Made by a program: the position numbers and the translations under genes. 59,014 nucleotides of DNA, from positions 4,274 through 63,287 of the forward strand of contig CAJTOT010000022.1 in the NCBI GenBank assembly GCA_910577935.1, written 5' to 3'. The notes below the pieces were generated by a model that made no database searches, was not told where the DNA came from, and saw only the letters and a program-made list of their open reading frames with translations. The first letter of the stretch is position 1. Each line of letters opens with the position of its first letter. This DNA is from an uncultured Hungatella sp. Its GTDB lineage: Bacteria; Bacillota; Clostridia; Lachnospirales; Lachnospiraceae. Positions 27,727-35,351 of the stretch are shown here, piece by piece.

Positions 27727-28848
27727 ATGAGAATAAAAGGTCATATCAGATGTGTAGCCGTGGGAATCTTCGCGGCTATATATTTAGCAGGGTGCAGCCA
27801 GAACGGGACGGCTCCCGGGCCCGTAGCGGCGCAGGAGAGCGGTGTTTCGGAAGCCGGCGCCGGGAACTCGGAAGCAGAGGCGGCGCAGGAGAGCGGCGTT
27901 CCGGAGGCGGGCAGGGCACAGGAGAGCGGCGCTCCGGAAGCAGGCGGGGCGCAGGAGAGCGGCGTTCCGGAGGCAGATGCCCAGGTGGACCGGTATCAGG
28001 AGATTACAGACCGAAGCGGCGATGACGGAAAGCTGGTGTTTTATTTTCTGGATCTGGAGGTGGGGCCGGACGCCAAGGACAAATCGGGGGATTCCACGGT
28101 GATTATTTCACCTGACGGGAAAGTGATGCTGTTGGATGCGGGCCATCCGGACTCGGGAGGCATCATAGTCCAGGCCCTGAAGGACCTGGGAGTTGAAAAA
28201 ATCGACTATCTGGTGACTTCCCATCCCCATATCGACCACATCGGCGGCGTGCCCGAGGTAATATCCCTGTTTCCGGTGGGAATCGCGTATCACTCTTATG
28301 TGGAGTACACTACCCAGACATATCACAATTATGTCAATGCCCTGGAGGAAGGGGGCATGGAGGTGGTGTGTCTCAAGACAGGTGACGAATTTGATTTCGG
28401 CAGCCAGGTCAAGGTGAAGGTTCTGGGGCCGGGACAGGATATCGTGTATCCCGACGGCTTCCCGGACAACAGCACCCAGTTTTTGAACAATCATTCCCTG
28501 CTTTTGAAGTTTGTCTACGGGGAAAGCTCGGCGCTGTTTGGCGGGGATCTCTATGTGTCCCAGGAGAGGGACTATATAGACCAGTACGGTGATGAGCTGA
28601 AGGCGGATGTGGCGAAAGCCAATCACCACGGCAAGGACACCTCCAATCTGAGAAAGTGGATTAAGACGGTGAGTCCCCAGGTTGCGGTGGGCATGGGAGA
28701 CGAGCTGGGGAGCATGGATGTGTATAACAACTATGTGAAGCAGGGGGCGGAGTATCACCACACGGTCAACGACGGGGTGGTGAAGGTTATCATGGACGAC
28801 AAAGGCGGCTGTCAGGTCATCGACCAGAAGGACAGCTGGATGAACTGA
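27727..28848 (+). CDS. Metallo-beta-lactamase-fold lipoprotein (ComEC/Rec2 C-terminal type)
   Basis: A 373-residue lipoprotein with the lipobox IYLAGC, a low-complexity tether of four AQESGxxEAG-like decapeptides, and then a metallo-beta-lactamase-fold domain. The metal motifs are SHPHIDHIGG and LDAGH, and the NHHG box near residue 300. This variety resembles the hydrolase part of ComEC and secreted homologues, which are mostly uncharacterised; nuclease or phosphodiesterase activity is known for some. It begins three bases after the phosphodiesterase gene and is surely on the same message. A role in breaking lipid- or DNA-derived phosphodiesters outside the cell is attractive but only inferred. 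Confidence 0.85.
   Translation: MRIKGHIRCVAVGIFAAIYLAGCSQNGTAPGPVAAQESGVSEAGAGNSEAEAAQESGVPEAGRAQESGAPEAGGAQESGVPEADAQVDRYQEITDRSGDDGKLVFYFLDLEVGPDAKDKSGDSTVIISPDGKVMLLDAGHPDSGGIIVQALKDLGVEKIDYLVTSHPHIDHIGGVPEVISLFPVGIAYHSYVEYTTQTYHNYVNALEEGGMEVVCLKTGDEFDFGSQVKVKVLGPGQDIVYPDGFPDNSTQFLNNHSLLLKFVYGESSALFGGDLYVSQERDYIDQYGDELKADVAKANHHGKDTSNLRKWIKTVSPQVAVGMGDELGSMDVYNNYVKQGAEYHHTVNDGVVKVIMDDKGGCQVIDQKDSWMN
27829..27981 (+). repeat. Tandem 30-36 bp repeats encoding an AQESGxPEAG tether
   Basis: Four imperfect copies of GCGCAGGAGAGCGGCGTTCC-type units encode the repeating AQESG-V/A-PEAG peptide between the lipid anchor and the enzyme domain. The copies are similar enough for slipped-strand length change. 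Confidence 0.75.
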
Positions 28849-28890
28849 GGGCCGGCTGTGAGGGGACAATGAAGTCCCGGCCGGCGTGAC

Positions 28891-28931
28891 GGCAGCAGAC
28901 AGAAAGGCAATGTCGCTTTTTGTCTGCTGCC
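28891..28931 (+). terminator. Terminator after the phosphodiesterase/lipoprotein genes
   Basis: Arms 28891-28906 and 28916-28931 pair over 16 positions with one G-U pair around a nine-base loop. The following ATTTGATTTT is T-rich though not a pure run. It ends the importer operon and is followed at once by the glpP promoter. Confidence 0.75.
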
Positions 28932-28933
28932 AT

Positions 28934-28962
28934 TTGATTTTCAGAGAGATTTGGTGTATGAT
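28934..28962 (+). promoter_or_regulatory. glpP promoter
   Basis: TTGATT (28934-28939), 17 bases, TATGAT (28957-28962). It starts directly behind the terminator arm, so glpP has an independent transcript that probably also covers the FAH-family gene. Confidence 0.65.
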
Positions 28963-28990
28963 AAGGGGAAGGATATGGAGGAAATAAACT

Positions 28991-29551
28991 TTGAGACTAG
29001 AAGATATTTTTGAGTCCTCTCCGGTGATCACGGCGGTGAAAGATGAAAGCGGTCTGGAGCATGCCATGGAGAAGGACTGCGCCATGGTATTTATTTTGTA
29101 TGGAACCGTGTGCAGCATTCCGCGGATTGTGGAGAAGGTGAAGGAGCACGGAAAGCTGGCCATCGTCCATGTGGACTTAATCACAGGGCTTGCCTCCAAG
29201 GAGGTGGCGGTGGATTTTATCAAGGAGAACACAAAGGCCGACGGGATCATCAGCACGAAGCCGGGGCTGGTAAAGCGGGCTATGGAGCTGGGGCTCATCG
29301 GCGGCCAGAGGGCGTTTCTTATCGACTCCATCGCCCTTGAGAACGTGAGAAAACAGCTGGCGTCTTTTAAGCCGGACTTTATGGAGATCATGCCGGGGAT
29401 GATGCCCAAGATTCTCAAGCAGATACGGGAGAACTCATCGGTCCTTCTGGTGGCGGGAGGGCTTTTGTCGGACAAGCAGGACATTATGGCGGCGTTTCAG
29501 GCGGGAGTGGATGCGGTGTCTACAACAAAGGAAGACTTGTGGGAAGTCTAG
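28991..29551 (+). CDS. glpP: Glycerol-3-phosphate-responsive antiterminator GlpP
   Basis: A 186-residue protein of the GlpP family: VITAVKDESGLEHAMEKDCA, VFILYGTVCSIPRIVEKVKE, HVDLITGLASKEVAVDFIKE and the phosphate-binding-like PDFMEIMPGMMPKILKQI and LLVAGGLL segments. In Bacillus subtilis GlpP with glycerol-3-phosphate lets RNA polymerase read through leader terminators of glp genes. The TTG start at 28991 follows GGAGG by nine bases. A terminator-bearing leader is found 13 kb upstream before mgtC-glpA-glpB, a candidate target. Confidence 0.93.
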   Translation: MRLEDIFESSPVITAVKDESGLEHAMEKDCAMVFILYGTVCSIPRIVEKVKEHGKLAIVHVDLITGLASKEVAVDFIKENTKADGIISTKPGLVKRAMELGLIGGQRAFLIDSIALENVRKQLASFKPDFMEIMPGMMPKILKQIRENSSVLLVAGGLLSDKQDIMAAFQAGVDAVSTTKEDLWEV

Positions 29552-29561
29552 GAGGCAGAGA

Positions 29562-30455
29562 ATGAAGATATTGACATACGAGGTGGAGGGAAGAAAAAAA
29601 CTTGGCATCTGGAACCGGGATGAGACCTGGATCTATCCGGTGGAGAGCTTTGGCATGGAGTACCGGCAGATGCAGGAGGTCATCGAGGGGATCAGCGAGT
29701 CGGAGATTCAGCTTTTAAACCATATGGCGTTTAAGGACCCTTTTGAGATCCGGGGAGCGGTTCCCACAGAGGGGGCGAGGATTCTGGCGCCTGTGGAGAA
29801 ACCGAAACAGGATGTGATCTGCCTGGGGATAAACTACATGGCCCACGGGGAGGAGTCGGCGCGGTATAAGAACGAGGCTTTCGGCGGCGAGAGACCTTAT
29901 GCCATCTATTTTTCAAAACGTGTCAACCGCTGTGTCGGATATGGGGAGGGCATCCCGGCTCATGAGGATATGGTGGACAGCCTGGACTATGAGGCGGAGC
30001 TGGCGGTAATCATCGGCAGGGACGCTTACGGCGTGTCCGGGGAGCAGGCGAGGGATTACATATTCGGATACTCGGTGGTCAACGATGTCAGCGCCAGGAA
30101 TGTGCAGACCCGCCATCAGCAGTGGTATTTCGGAAAGAGCCTGGACGGCTTCTTCCCCATGGGCCCCTGCATTGTCACTGCGGAGGAGATTCCCTACCCT
30201 CCCCGCCTGTCCGTCCGCTCCTACGTCAACGGGGAGCTGCGGCAGAACAGCAACACGGAGCTGCTTATCTTTGACATTGACCATGTGATCAGCGAGCTGT
30301 CCCGGGGAATGACCCTGAAGGCGGGAACCATCATCGCCATGGGAACCCCGGCGGGGGTGGGCATGGGCTTTGACCCGCCAAGATTCTTAAAGCGGGGAGA
30401 CGTGGTCTGCTGCGCCATAGATAAGATCGGGAAGATCAATAATCCTATTGTGTGA
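29562..30455 (+). CDS. Fumarylacetoacetate hydrolase family protein
   Basis: A 297-residue FAH-family enzyme. The N-terminal domain (about 1-75) is followed by the conserved core: VICLGINYMAHGEESA, then the metal-ligand region DYEAELAVIIGRDAYGV, FGYSVVNDVSARNVQ and GFFPMGPCIV, ending with the GTPAGVGMGFDPPRFLKRGD box. Members hydrolyse or decarboxylate 2-oxo acids or beta-diketones, for example in aromatic catabolism or as oxaloacetate decarboxylases; the substrate cannot be read from the sequence. It starts 10 bases after glpP behind GGAGG, so the two are co-transcribed, an unexplained pairing. Confidence 0.88.
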   Translation: MKILTYEVEGRKKLGIWNRDETWIYPVESFGMEYRQMQEVIEGISESEIQLLNHMAFKDPFEIRGAVPTEGARILAPVEKPKQDVICLGINYMAHGEESARYKNEAFGGERPYAIYFSKRVNRCVGYGEGIPAHEDMVDSLDYEAELAVIIGRDAYGVSGEQARDYIFGYSVVNDVSARNVQTRHQQWYFGKSLDGFFPMGPCIVTAEEIPYPPRLSVRSYVNGELRQNSNTELLIFDIDHVISELSRGMTLKAGTIIAMGTPAGVGMGFDPPRFLKRGDVVCCAIDKIGKINNPIV

Positions 30456-30473
30456 CAAAGGAGAATGACAGCT

Positions 30474-31202
30474 ATGGATCGACAGACTTACATACGGGGA
30501 ATGAAGCAGGGGATTCCAGTGGGGCTGGGCTACCTTGTGGTGTCCTTTACCATAGGGATCGCCGCCAGGAAGGCCAGTCTGACGGCAGCCCAGGCCACAG
30601 TGATGTCGCTGACCAACCTGACATCGGCAGGGCAGTTCGCGTCCTTTGCCCTGATCGCTTCGGGGGCTCCCTGCCTGGAGATGGTTCTCTCCCAGGCAGT
30701 GATCAATCTGAGGTACTGTCTCATGTCCTGCGCCCTGTCCCAGAAGCTGGACGGCCGCCTGGCATTTTACCACCGGCTTTTTCTGGCCTTCGGGGTTACA
30801 GACGAGATATTCGGGCTCTCCATCGCCCAGAGGGGAAAGCTGAATCCCTGGTACACCTACGGGGTCATGAGCGTGGCGGTTCCGGGGTGGACATTGGGGA
30901 CTCTGGCGGGAGTGCTGTCCACCGGGGTGCTCCCCCAAACTTTTTTAAATGCTATGAACATGGCTCTGTACGGCATGTTTATCGCCGTTTTCATGCCGGC
31001 GGCGCGGGAGGACAGAAAACTTCTGCCGGTCATCTTTATATCCATGGCTTTCAGCACCCTGTTTCAGGCGCTGCCGTGGTTTGATTTTATCTCGTCAGGC
31101 ATGAAGATCATCATTCTGACACTGGTTATCTCTCTGGCGGCGGCGGTGATTATGCCACTGCCGGAGGAAGGAGAAAAAGGCGTGGAGCAGAGGGAAATAT
31201 GA
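30474..31202 (+). CDS. azlC: AzlC-type branched-chain amino acid exporter, large subunit
   Basis: AzlC and AzlD together export branched-chain amino acids or their analogues. This 242-residue protein has the family opening RGMKQGIPVGLGYLVVSFTI, the INLRYCLMSCALSQKL motif and about seven membrane helices. The start at ATG 30474 is preferred because GGAG lies ten bases upstream; the ATG at 30465 is too close to it. It overlaps azlD by four bases. The first gene downstream of the FAH-family gene at a 19-base spacing, it may share its transcript. Confidence 0.92.
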   Translation: MDRQTYIRGMKQGIPVGLGYLVVSFTIGIAARKASLTAAQATVMSLTNLTSAGQFASFALIASGAPCLEMVLSQAVINLRYCLMSCALSQKLDGRLAFYHRLFLAFGVTDEIFGLSIAQRGKLNPWYTYGVMSVAVPGWTLGTLAGVLSTGVLPQTFLNAMNMALYGMFIAVFMPAAREDRKLLPVIFISMAFSTLFQALPWFDFISSGMKIIILTLVISLAAAVIMPLPEEGEKGVEQREI

Positions 31203-31495
31203 AAAATTATATGTATATTCTGGTGATGGCGGTGACCACATACCTGATCCGGGTGATTCCGCTGACGCTTCTGCGGAAGGAGATCAGGAACAGGACTTTC
31301 CGTTCCTTTCTCACCTATGTGCCTTATGTGACCCTCTCGGTGATGACCTTTCCGGCGATTCTTGAGTCCACGGAGAAACCGTGGATTTCCTTTGTGGGGT
31401 TCGGGGCGGCCATGGTTATGGGGTACTGCAGGGTCAGCCTGTTTGTGGTTTCCATGGGGTGCTGCCTGCTGGTGTTTTTGCTGCAGATGGTGTAA
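31199..31495 (+). CDS. azlD: AzlD-type small subunit of the branched-chain amino acid exporter
   Basis: A 98-residue membrane protein with three to four helices and the AzlD pattern TYLIRVIPLTLLRKEI followed by FLTYVPYVTLSVMTFP. It overlaps azlC by the ATGA tetranucleotide, so the two subunits are translated in step. Confidence 0.92.
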   Translation: MKNYMYILVMAVTTYLIRVIPLTLLRKEIRNRTFRSFLTYVPYVTLSVMTFPAILESTEKPWISFVGFGAAMVMGYCRVSLFVVSMGCCLLVFLLQMV

Positions 31496-31513
31496 AGAGC
31501 AGGAGACTGGTAC

Positions 31514-31542
31514 TTGCCAAGATCCTGGGTATTTGGTAGAAT
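31514..31542 (+). promoter_or_regulatory. Promoter of the cyclophilin gene
   Basis: TTGCCA (31514-31519), 17 bases, TAGAAT (31537-31542). A short GC hairpin (GGCGGG / CCCGCC, 31559-31577) lies in the resulting leader. Confidence 0.55.
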
Positions 31543-31629
31543 ATGAGACAGTTCACAAGGCGGGGACCGATCCCGCCGGAACCGCTGGGTATATAAAAAA
31601 TGGAATGGACAGGAAAGGAATCTACGATT

Positions 31630-32151
31630 ATGAGCAATCCAATTGTGACAATCACCATGGAGAACGGTGATGTGATGAAGGCGGAGCTGTATCCCGAGAT
31701 CGCTCCCAACACGGTAAACAATTTTATCAGCCTGGTAAGGAAGGGGTTTTATGACGGTTTGATCTTCCACAGGGTCATAAGCGGCTTCATGATTCAGGGG
31801 GGCTGCCCGGAGGGGATAGGAACCGGAGGACCGGGATATTCCATCAAGGGCGAATTTTCCCAGAACGGTTTTCCCAATAACTTAAAGCACGACGCGGGAG
31901 TTCTCTCCATGGCCAGGTCCATGTCCCCGGATTCGGCAGGTTCCCAGTTTTTTATCATGCACAAGAGCGCGCCCCATCTTGACGGCGCTTATGCCGCTTT
32001 CGGCAAGGTGACGGAGGGGATGGAGGTGGTGGACAAGATCGCCGATGTGAGAACGGATTACAGCGACCGCCCCATGAAGGAGCAGAAGATACAGTCAATG
32101 ACCGTGGACACTCTGGGAGAAGAGTATCCGGAGCCTGAGACGGCGGGGTGA
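31630..32151 (+). CDS. Cyclophilin-type peptidyl-prolyl isomerase
   Basis: A 173-residue single-domain cyclophilin that speeds proline isomerisation in folding proteins. The active-site strings are present: GLIFHRVISGFMIQGG with the catalytic arginine, SMARSMSPDSAGSQFFI and AAFGKVTEGMEVVDKI. There is no signal peptide, so it is cytoplasmic. The ATG at 31630 follows AAAGGAA; an earlier ATG would add ten residues of no family similarity. It overlaps the next gene by four bases. Confidence 0.93.
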   Translation: MSNPIVTITMENGDVMKAELYPEIAPNTVNNFISLVRKGFYDGLIFHRVISGFMIQGGCPEGIGTGGPGYSIKGEFSQNGFPNNLKHDAGVLSMARSMSPDSAGSQFFIMHKSAPHLDGAYAAFGKVTEGMEVVDKIADVRTDYSDRPMKEQKIQSMTVDTLGEEYPEPETAG

Positions 32152-32864
32152 TACAGGACTGTATGACGAGAGAGTACGGCGTCACTGTGGAAGGACAGTT
32201 TCATGCGGTAGTGGTATCTGATGACAAGGAGGCTCTCCTGGCTGCGCAAGCGGCCGGGAAGGCCTCTGTTGAGTTGGGGGCCTCCTTTCTCGCCAGATAC
32301 GCGGTGGAGTCTCTGGACGACTTGAGCCGGGAGTATCTGGAGCAGGTGGTGAGGCGTGAACTGGGGCTTCCGTGGGTGATCGCGAGGACAAGACGGCTGG
32401 TGATCCGGGAGTTCCAACAGGGAGACGAGGCGTGGATACCCTGTGAACCGGAGGACAGGGAGGATGACGAAGTGTTCAGGGACCCGGAGCTTTTGAGGGA
32501 ATATATCCGGTGCCAGTATGGATTTTTCGGATACGGCATATGGGCGGTGACGGACCGGGAGACGGGAAGAATCATAGGAAAAGCGGGAGTGGCCAATCTG
32601 GAGTGGGAGTTTCGGAGAGGGGAAGAGCCGGAAGATGCCCTGGAGCTGGGCTATCACATCTTTGCGCCTTACCGCCGAATGGGTTACGCCCAGGAGGCGT
32701 GCCGGGGGATACTTGCCTGGCACCGGGGACAGCGGCTGTACGCAAAAACAGACGCCTCCAACCAGGCGTCTGTAAATCTGCTGAAAAAATTGGGCTTTGG
32801 CCTCACAGATCAAAGATGTACCGAATCAGGGCAACGGCGTTGTCTGTATGTGGGGAATTGCTGA
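32148..32864 (+). CDS. GNAT acetyltransferase with HAD-like N-terminal remnant
   Basis: A 238-residue protein. The C-terminal 160 residues are a RimJ/RimL-like GNAT domain: TRRLVIREFQQGDEAW at the start, LELGYHIFAPYRRMGYAQEA as the acetyl-CoA loop and KTDASNQASVNLLKKLGF as the usual end. The first 75 residues are extra. They contain VVVSDDKEALLAAQAAGKAS, which looks like the late motif of a HAD phosphatase, suggesting a fusion in which only part of the phosphatase fold is left. It starts with GTG and overlaps the cyclophilin stop. Its last 62 bases overlap the facing gene. The substrate is unknown. Confidence 0.82.
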   Translation: MIQDCMTREYGVTVEGQFHAVVVSDDKEALLAAQAAGKASVELGASFLARYAVESLDDLSREYLEQVVRRELGLPWVIARTRRLVIREFQQGDEAWIPCEPEDREDDEVFRDPELLREYIRCQYGFFGYGIWAVTDRETGRIIGKAGVANLEWEFRRGEEPEDALELGYHIFAPYRRMGYAQEACRGILAWHRGQRLYAKTDASNQASVNLLKKLGFGLTDQRCTESGQRRCLYVGNC

Positions 32865-33483
32865 AAATGCTCAGGTGGGCGGCTTCATCGCTCAGATGCA
32901 TGGCGGCGGCCATGGGGGTGCCGCTGATGTCGACGGCGGCGGCCACGGGCTGTCCGGCGCCGTCAGGCGCGTAGAAGAGGCATCCGTCCACCGCGGAGAG
33001 CACATCGGCGGGGAGCAGTTCCTTTAAGTCGGCAAGACCGTCGAGGGAGGCGTACTGGTTGATGTTCTCCTCGTCCCCCATGAGGATATCCAGTTCCTGG
33101 CTGGCTACCAGGGCGGAGATCTTTGCCATGGAGGCGTAACTCAGCTCTGTGGCGCTGTCCCCGTAGGAGATGTACATGGATTCCACATACACAGGCTCCT
33201 TCTGGCCGAATCCCATATATTCATAGAAATCCTTCTCCAGGGGAGAGACATCCAGCTCCTGGGCGGAGCGGTTGTTGACAATGATACAGTAGAGTCCCGG
33301 ATGGATGGAGGCATTGCGCACCGAGGTGACGACGACGCTGACGAGCAGAATGACAAGAAACACGCCGCCTATGTGGAACTTGTAATATTCCCAGATATAC
33401 CAGAGCTTGTCCTGAAAAGACATCTCTTTCATCTTCTGGCGCTCGACGCGGACTTCTTCTTTTAACTGATCTTTTAACGACAT
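32803..33483 (-). CDS. Single-pass membrane protein with extracytoplasmic domain (paralogue of 20802-21482)
   Basis: A 226-residue protein, the same length as its relative at 20802-21482. A charged cytoplasmic start (KEMSFQDKLWYIWEYYKFHI) leads to one membrane helix at about 38-55 and an outside domain with ISALVASQELDILMGDEENI and LADLKELLPADVL. These parts align with the relative over most of the length. It is divergent from a DUF624 gene (33680), as the relative is, which is why I treat the two genes as a module. No catalytic motif is visible. The ectodomain may be a shortened solute-binding fold; that is a guess from the pattern. Confidence 0.75.
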   Translation of the reverse strand: MSLKDQLKEEVRVERQKMKEMSFQDKLWYIWEYYKFHIGGVFLVILLVSVVVTSVRNASIHPGLYCIIVNNRSAQELDVSPLEKDFYEYMGFGQKEPVYVESMYISYGDSATELSYASMAKISALVASQELDILMGDEENINQYASLDGLADLKELLPADVLSAVDGCLFYAPDGAGQPVAAAVDISGTPMAAAMHLSDEAAHLSIFSNSPHTDNAVALIRYIFDL

Positions 33484-33595
33484 GGAAAATTCCTCATTTC
33501 TGATTTTGTAAATCCTGCTGTTCTGTAAGTTTCTTAAAGTATATCACAAAATCGGAGAAAACTTCATAAATTTTCTATGAAATTCCCGGAGCAAA

Positions 33596-33624
33596 TTGAT
33601 TTTTAATCATAAATTCGCTATAAT
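33596..33624 (+). promoter_or_regulatory. Promoter of the second DUF624 gene
   Basis: TTGATT (33596-33601), 17 bases, TATAAT (33619-33624), with an AT-rich stretch upstream. The start codon is 55 bases downstream. Confidence 0.75.
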
Positions 33625-33679
33625 ATAAAGATAGTCAAGCTGTCAGGCCAGGTTGATTTATTAATGAGAAAAGAGGGAT

Positions 33680-34426
33680 ATGCCCATGTTAGCAGGTTTG
33701 TTTAATTATGATAACCCGGTGTGGCGGTTTATCGGAAAGTTTTGGGATGTGCTGATTATCAATATTCTGTGGTTTATCTGCAGTATTCCCATATTTACCA
33801 TAGGAGCCTCCACCACGGCTATGTATTATGTGACTCTGAAGCTGGCCAGAGATGAGGACGGGTATACATTTCGTTCTTTTTTTAAATCTTTTAAAGAGAA
33901 CTTTAAACAGTCCACCGTGATCTGGCTGATCTTTCTGCTGACGGGCATCATCCTGGCCTTTGACGTGTATTATTTCGTCAGGCTGGCGGAGGCGTCCACC
34001 ATGAGGACGGTGATGATTTCCATATTTTTAGCTATGGTTTTCGTGTGGTTCGCCATGTTTACCTACGTATTTCCCCTCCAGGCCCGGTTTTACAACCCGG
34101 TGAAAAGGACGATCTTCAACGCGTTTTTCATGGCTATCCGCCATGTGTTCCACACCATAGGGATGCTGGCTGTGGATGTGGCAATTATATATCTGTCTTT
34201 TACCTACATCCCTCAGCTGACCATCTTCGGCGTGGCCCTGATCGCGTTTTTCAACTCTTATATGCTGACCAATGTTTTTAGCAGGTACATGCCCAAGGAG
34301 GAAAAACCGGCGGATATGGAGCTGAGGCCGCTGTTCGCGGATGAGGAGGAAGCGGAGAGAGAGGAGAAAAAGGAGAGCGCAGAGAGCGCGCAGCAGGCGG
34401 GGGGAGAAAAGAACACAGAAGACTGA
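33680..34426 (+). CDS. DUF624 (YesL-like) membrane protein, second copy
   Basis: A 248-residue relative of the protein at 21525-22160, sharing the GLFNYDNPVWRFIGKFWDVL opening, the FTIGASTTAMYYVTLKLARD segment and about six membrane helices. It adds a 40-residue acidic, glutamate-rich tail (ADEEEAEREEKKESAESAQQ) on the cytoplasmic side. Unlike the first copy it is not next to an importer. It has a good promoter and a terminator of its own, so it is a single-gene transcript, divergent from the anchored ectodomain protein. Function unknown. Confidence 0.85.
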   Translation: MPMLAGLFNYDNPVWRFIGKFWDVLIINILWFICSIPIFTIGASTTAMYYVTLKLARDEDGYTFRSFFKSFKENFKQSTVIWLIFLLTGIILAFDVYYFVRLAEASTMRTVMISIFLAMVFVWFAMFTYVFPLQARFYNPVKRTIFNAFFMAIRHVFHTIGMLAVDVAIIYLSFTYIPQLTIFGVALIAFFNSYMLTNVFSRYMPKEEKPADMELRPLFADEEEAEREEKKESAESAQQAGGEKNTED

Positions 34427-34500
34427 GAGAAAAAATGGCCCGTCAGACGGTTGGCGCCTGGCGGGCAGGGAGACGGCTGCGCAAGCAGCGCGGACGATTG

Positions 34501-34527
34501 GGGCGGCGGTAAATCGCCGCCCTTTTT
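34501..34527 (+). terminator. Intrinsic terminator of the DUF624 gene
   Basis: GGGCGGCG (34501-34508), a six-base loop, CGCCGCCC (34515-34522), then five Ts. The facing hemolysin III gene ends 22 bases further on. Confidence 0.9.
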
Positions 34528-34548
34528 ACAACCGGAGCATTAAAGGCA

Positions 34549-35202
34549 TCATGCCACAAACTGGTACATCATCACATAGTGGCAGAAGCTGCCGCCCATG
34601 ACGAAGAGGTGGAAAATCTCATGGGAGCCGAAGGAGCGGTGTTTTGAGTTGAACAGAGGCAGCTTTAAAGCATAGATGACGCCTCCGACGGTGTAGATGA
34701 CGCCTCCGGCCAGCAGCCATCCAAAAGCAGCGGGGGGAAGGGCATGGATGATCTTTCTGAAGGCCAGGACACACACCCAGCCCATGGCGATGTACAGGGC
34801 GGAGGAAAACCACTTGGGGCATGTGATCCAGAAGGCCTTGATAAGAATTCCCAGAGCGGCGATGGACCACACCAGACCGAGGAGCTGCCAGCCGGTCCTG
34901 TCACCGAGAACCACCATGCAGACCGGGGTGTAGGTGCCGGCGATGAGAATGAAGATCATCATGTGGTCAACCTTGCGCAGAACCTTGTTCACCGCGGGGG
35001 AGATGTCCAGGGTGTGGTAGACGGTGCTGGCGGCGTAGAGAAGAATCATGCTGGCGATAAACACGGCCAGCGCGGCGGCGGTCATGGCTCCGGTGTCGCG
35101 GTAGGCTTTAAAAATCAGCGGAGTGGCCGCGAAAATGGCAAGAATCATGGCGATGAAATGAGTGATGGCGCTGCCGGGATCTTTAATGTGAAATTTTGTC
35201 AT
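34549..35202 (-). CDS. Hemolysin III / YqfA-type (PAQR-like) membrane protein
   Basis: A 217-residue seven-helix membrane protein of the hemolysin III family, related to eukaryotic PAQR receptors. Conserved metal-site pieces are SAITHFIAMILAIF with its histidine, the AASTVYHTLDIS box, and near the end SHEIFHLFVMGGSFCHYVMM. The ATG complementary to 35200-35202 follows AAAGGAGG. Despite the name, haemolysis by most members is unproven; hydrolase or membrane-fluidity roles have been proposed. The promoter is overlaid by palindromes that suggest a dedicated repressor. Confidence 0.9.
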   Translation of the reverse strand: MTKFHIKDPGSAITHFIAMILAIFAATPLIFKAYRDTGAMTAAALAVFIASMILLYAASTVYHTLDISPAVNKVLRKVDHMMIFILIAGTYTPVCMVVLGDRTGWQLLGLVWSIAALGILIKAFWITCPKWFSSALYIAMGWVCVLAFRKIIHALPPAAFGWLLAGGVIYTVGGVIYALKLPLFNSKHRSFGSHEIFHLFVMGGSFCHYVMMYQFVA

Positions 35203-35244
35203 ATGGTAACCTCCTTTGGGGGAAAGTGTCAAAAACCCTCATAC

Positions 35245-35261
35245 ATAGTTTTAAAAACTAT
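35245..35261. promoter_or_regulatory. Palindrome I between hemolysin III and rluA-type gene
   Basis: ATAGTTTT-A-AAAACTAT is a perfect 17-base palindrome. It lies just downstream of the predicted hemolysin III transcription start, 26 bases centre to centre from palindrome II. A repressor site is likely; the protein is not known. Confidence 0.5.
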
Positions 35262-35270
35262 ATTAAGTGT

Positions 35271-35287
35271 TGTTATATACTATAACA
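35271..35287. promoter_or_regulatory. Palindrome II over the hemolysin III -10 element
   Basis: TGTTATA-TAC-TATAACA is a perfect 17-base palindrome that covers the -10 hexamer of the hemolysin III promoter. Its form resembles operators of GntR-type regulators; no such gene is nearby. Confidence 0.55.
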
Positions 35288-35307
35288 TATCAGGCAAAAA
35301 AACGCAA
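35279..35307 (-). promoter_or_regulatory. Hemolysin III promoter
   Basis: On the minus strand TTGCGT (complement of 35302-35307) and TATAGT (complement of 35279-35284) are 17 bases apart. Confidence 0.55.
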
Positions 35308-35351
35308 CACTATTTTACGGCCATGGGATATTACGGACAGGGAGAATGAAG

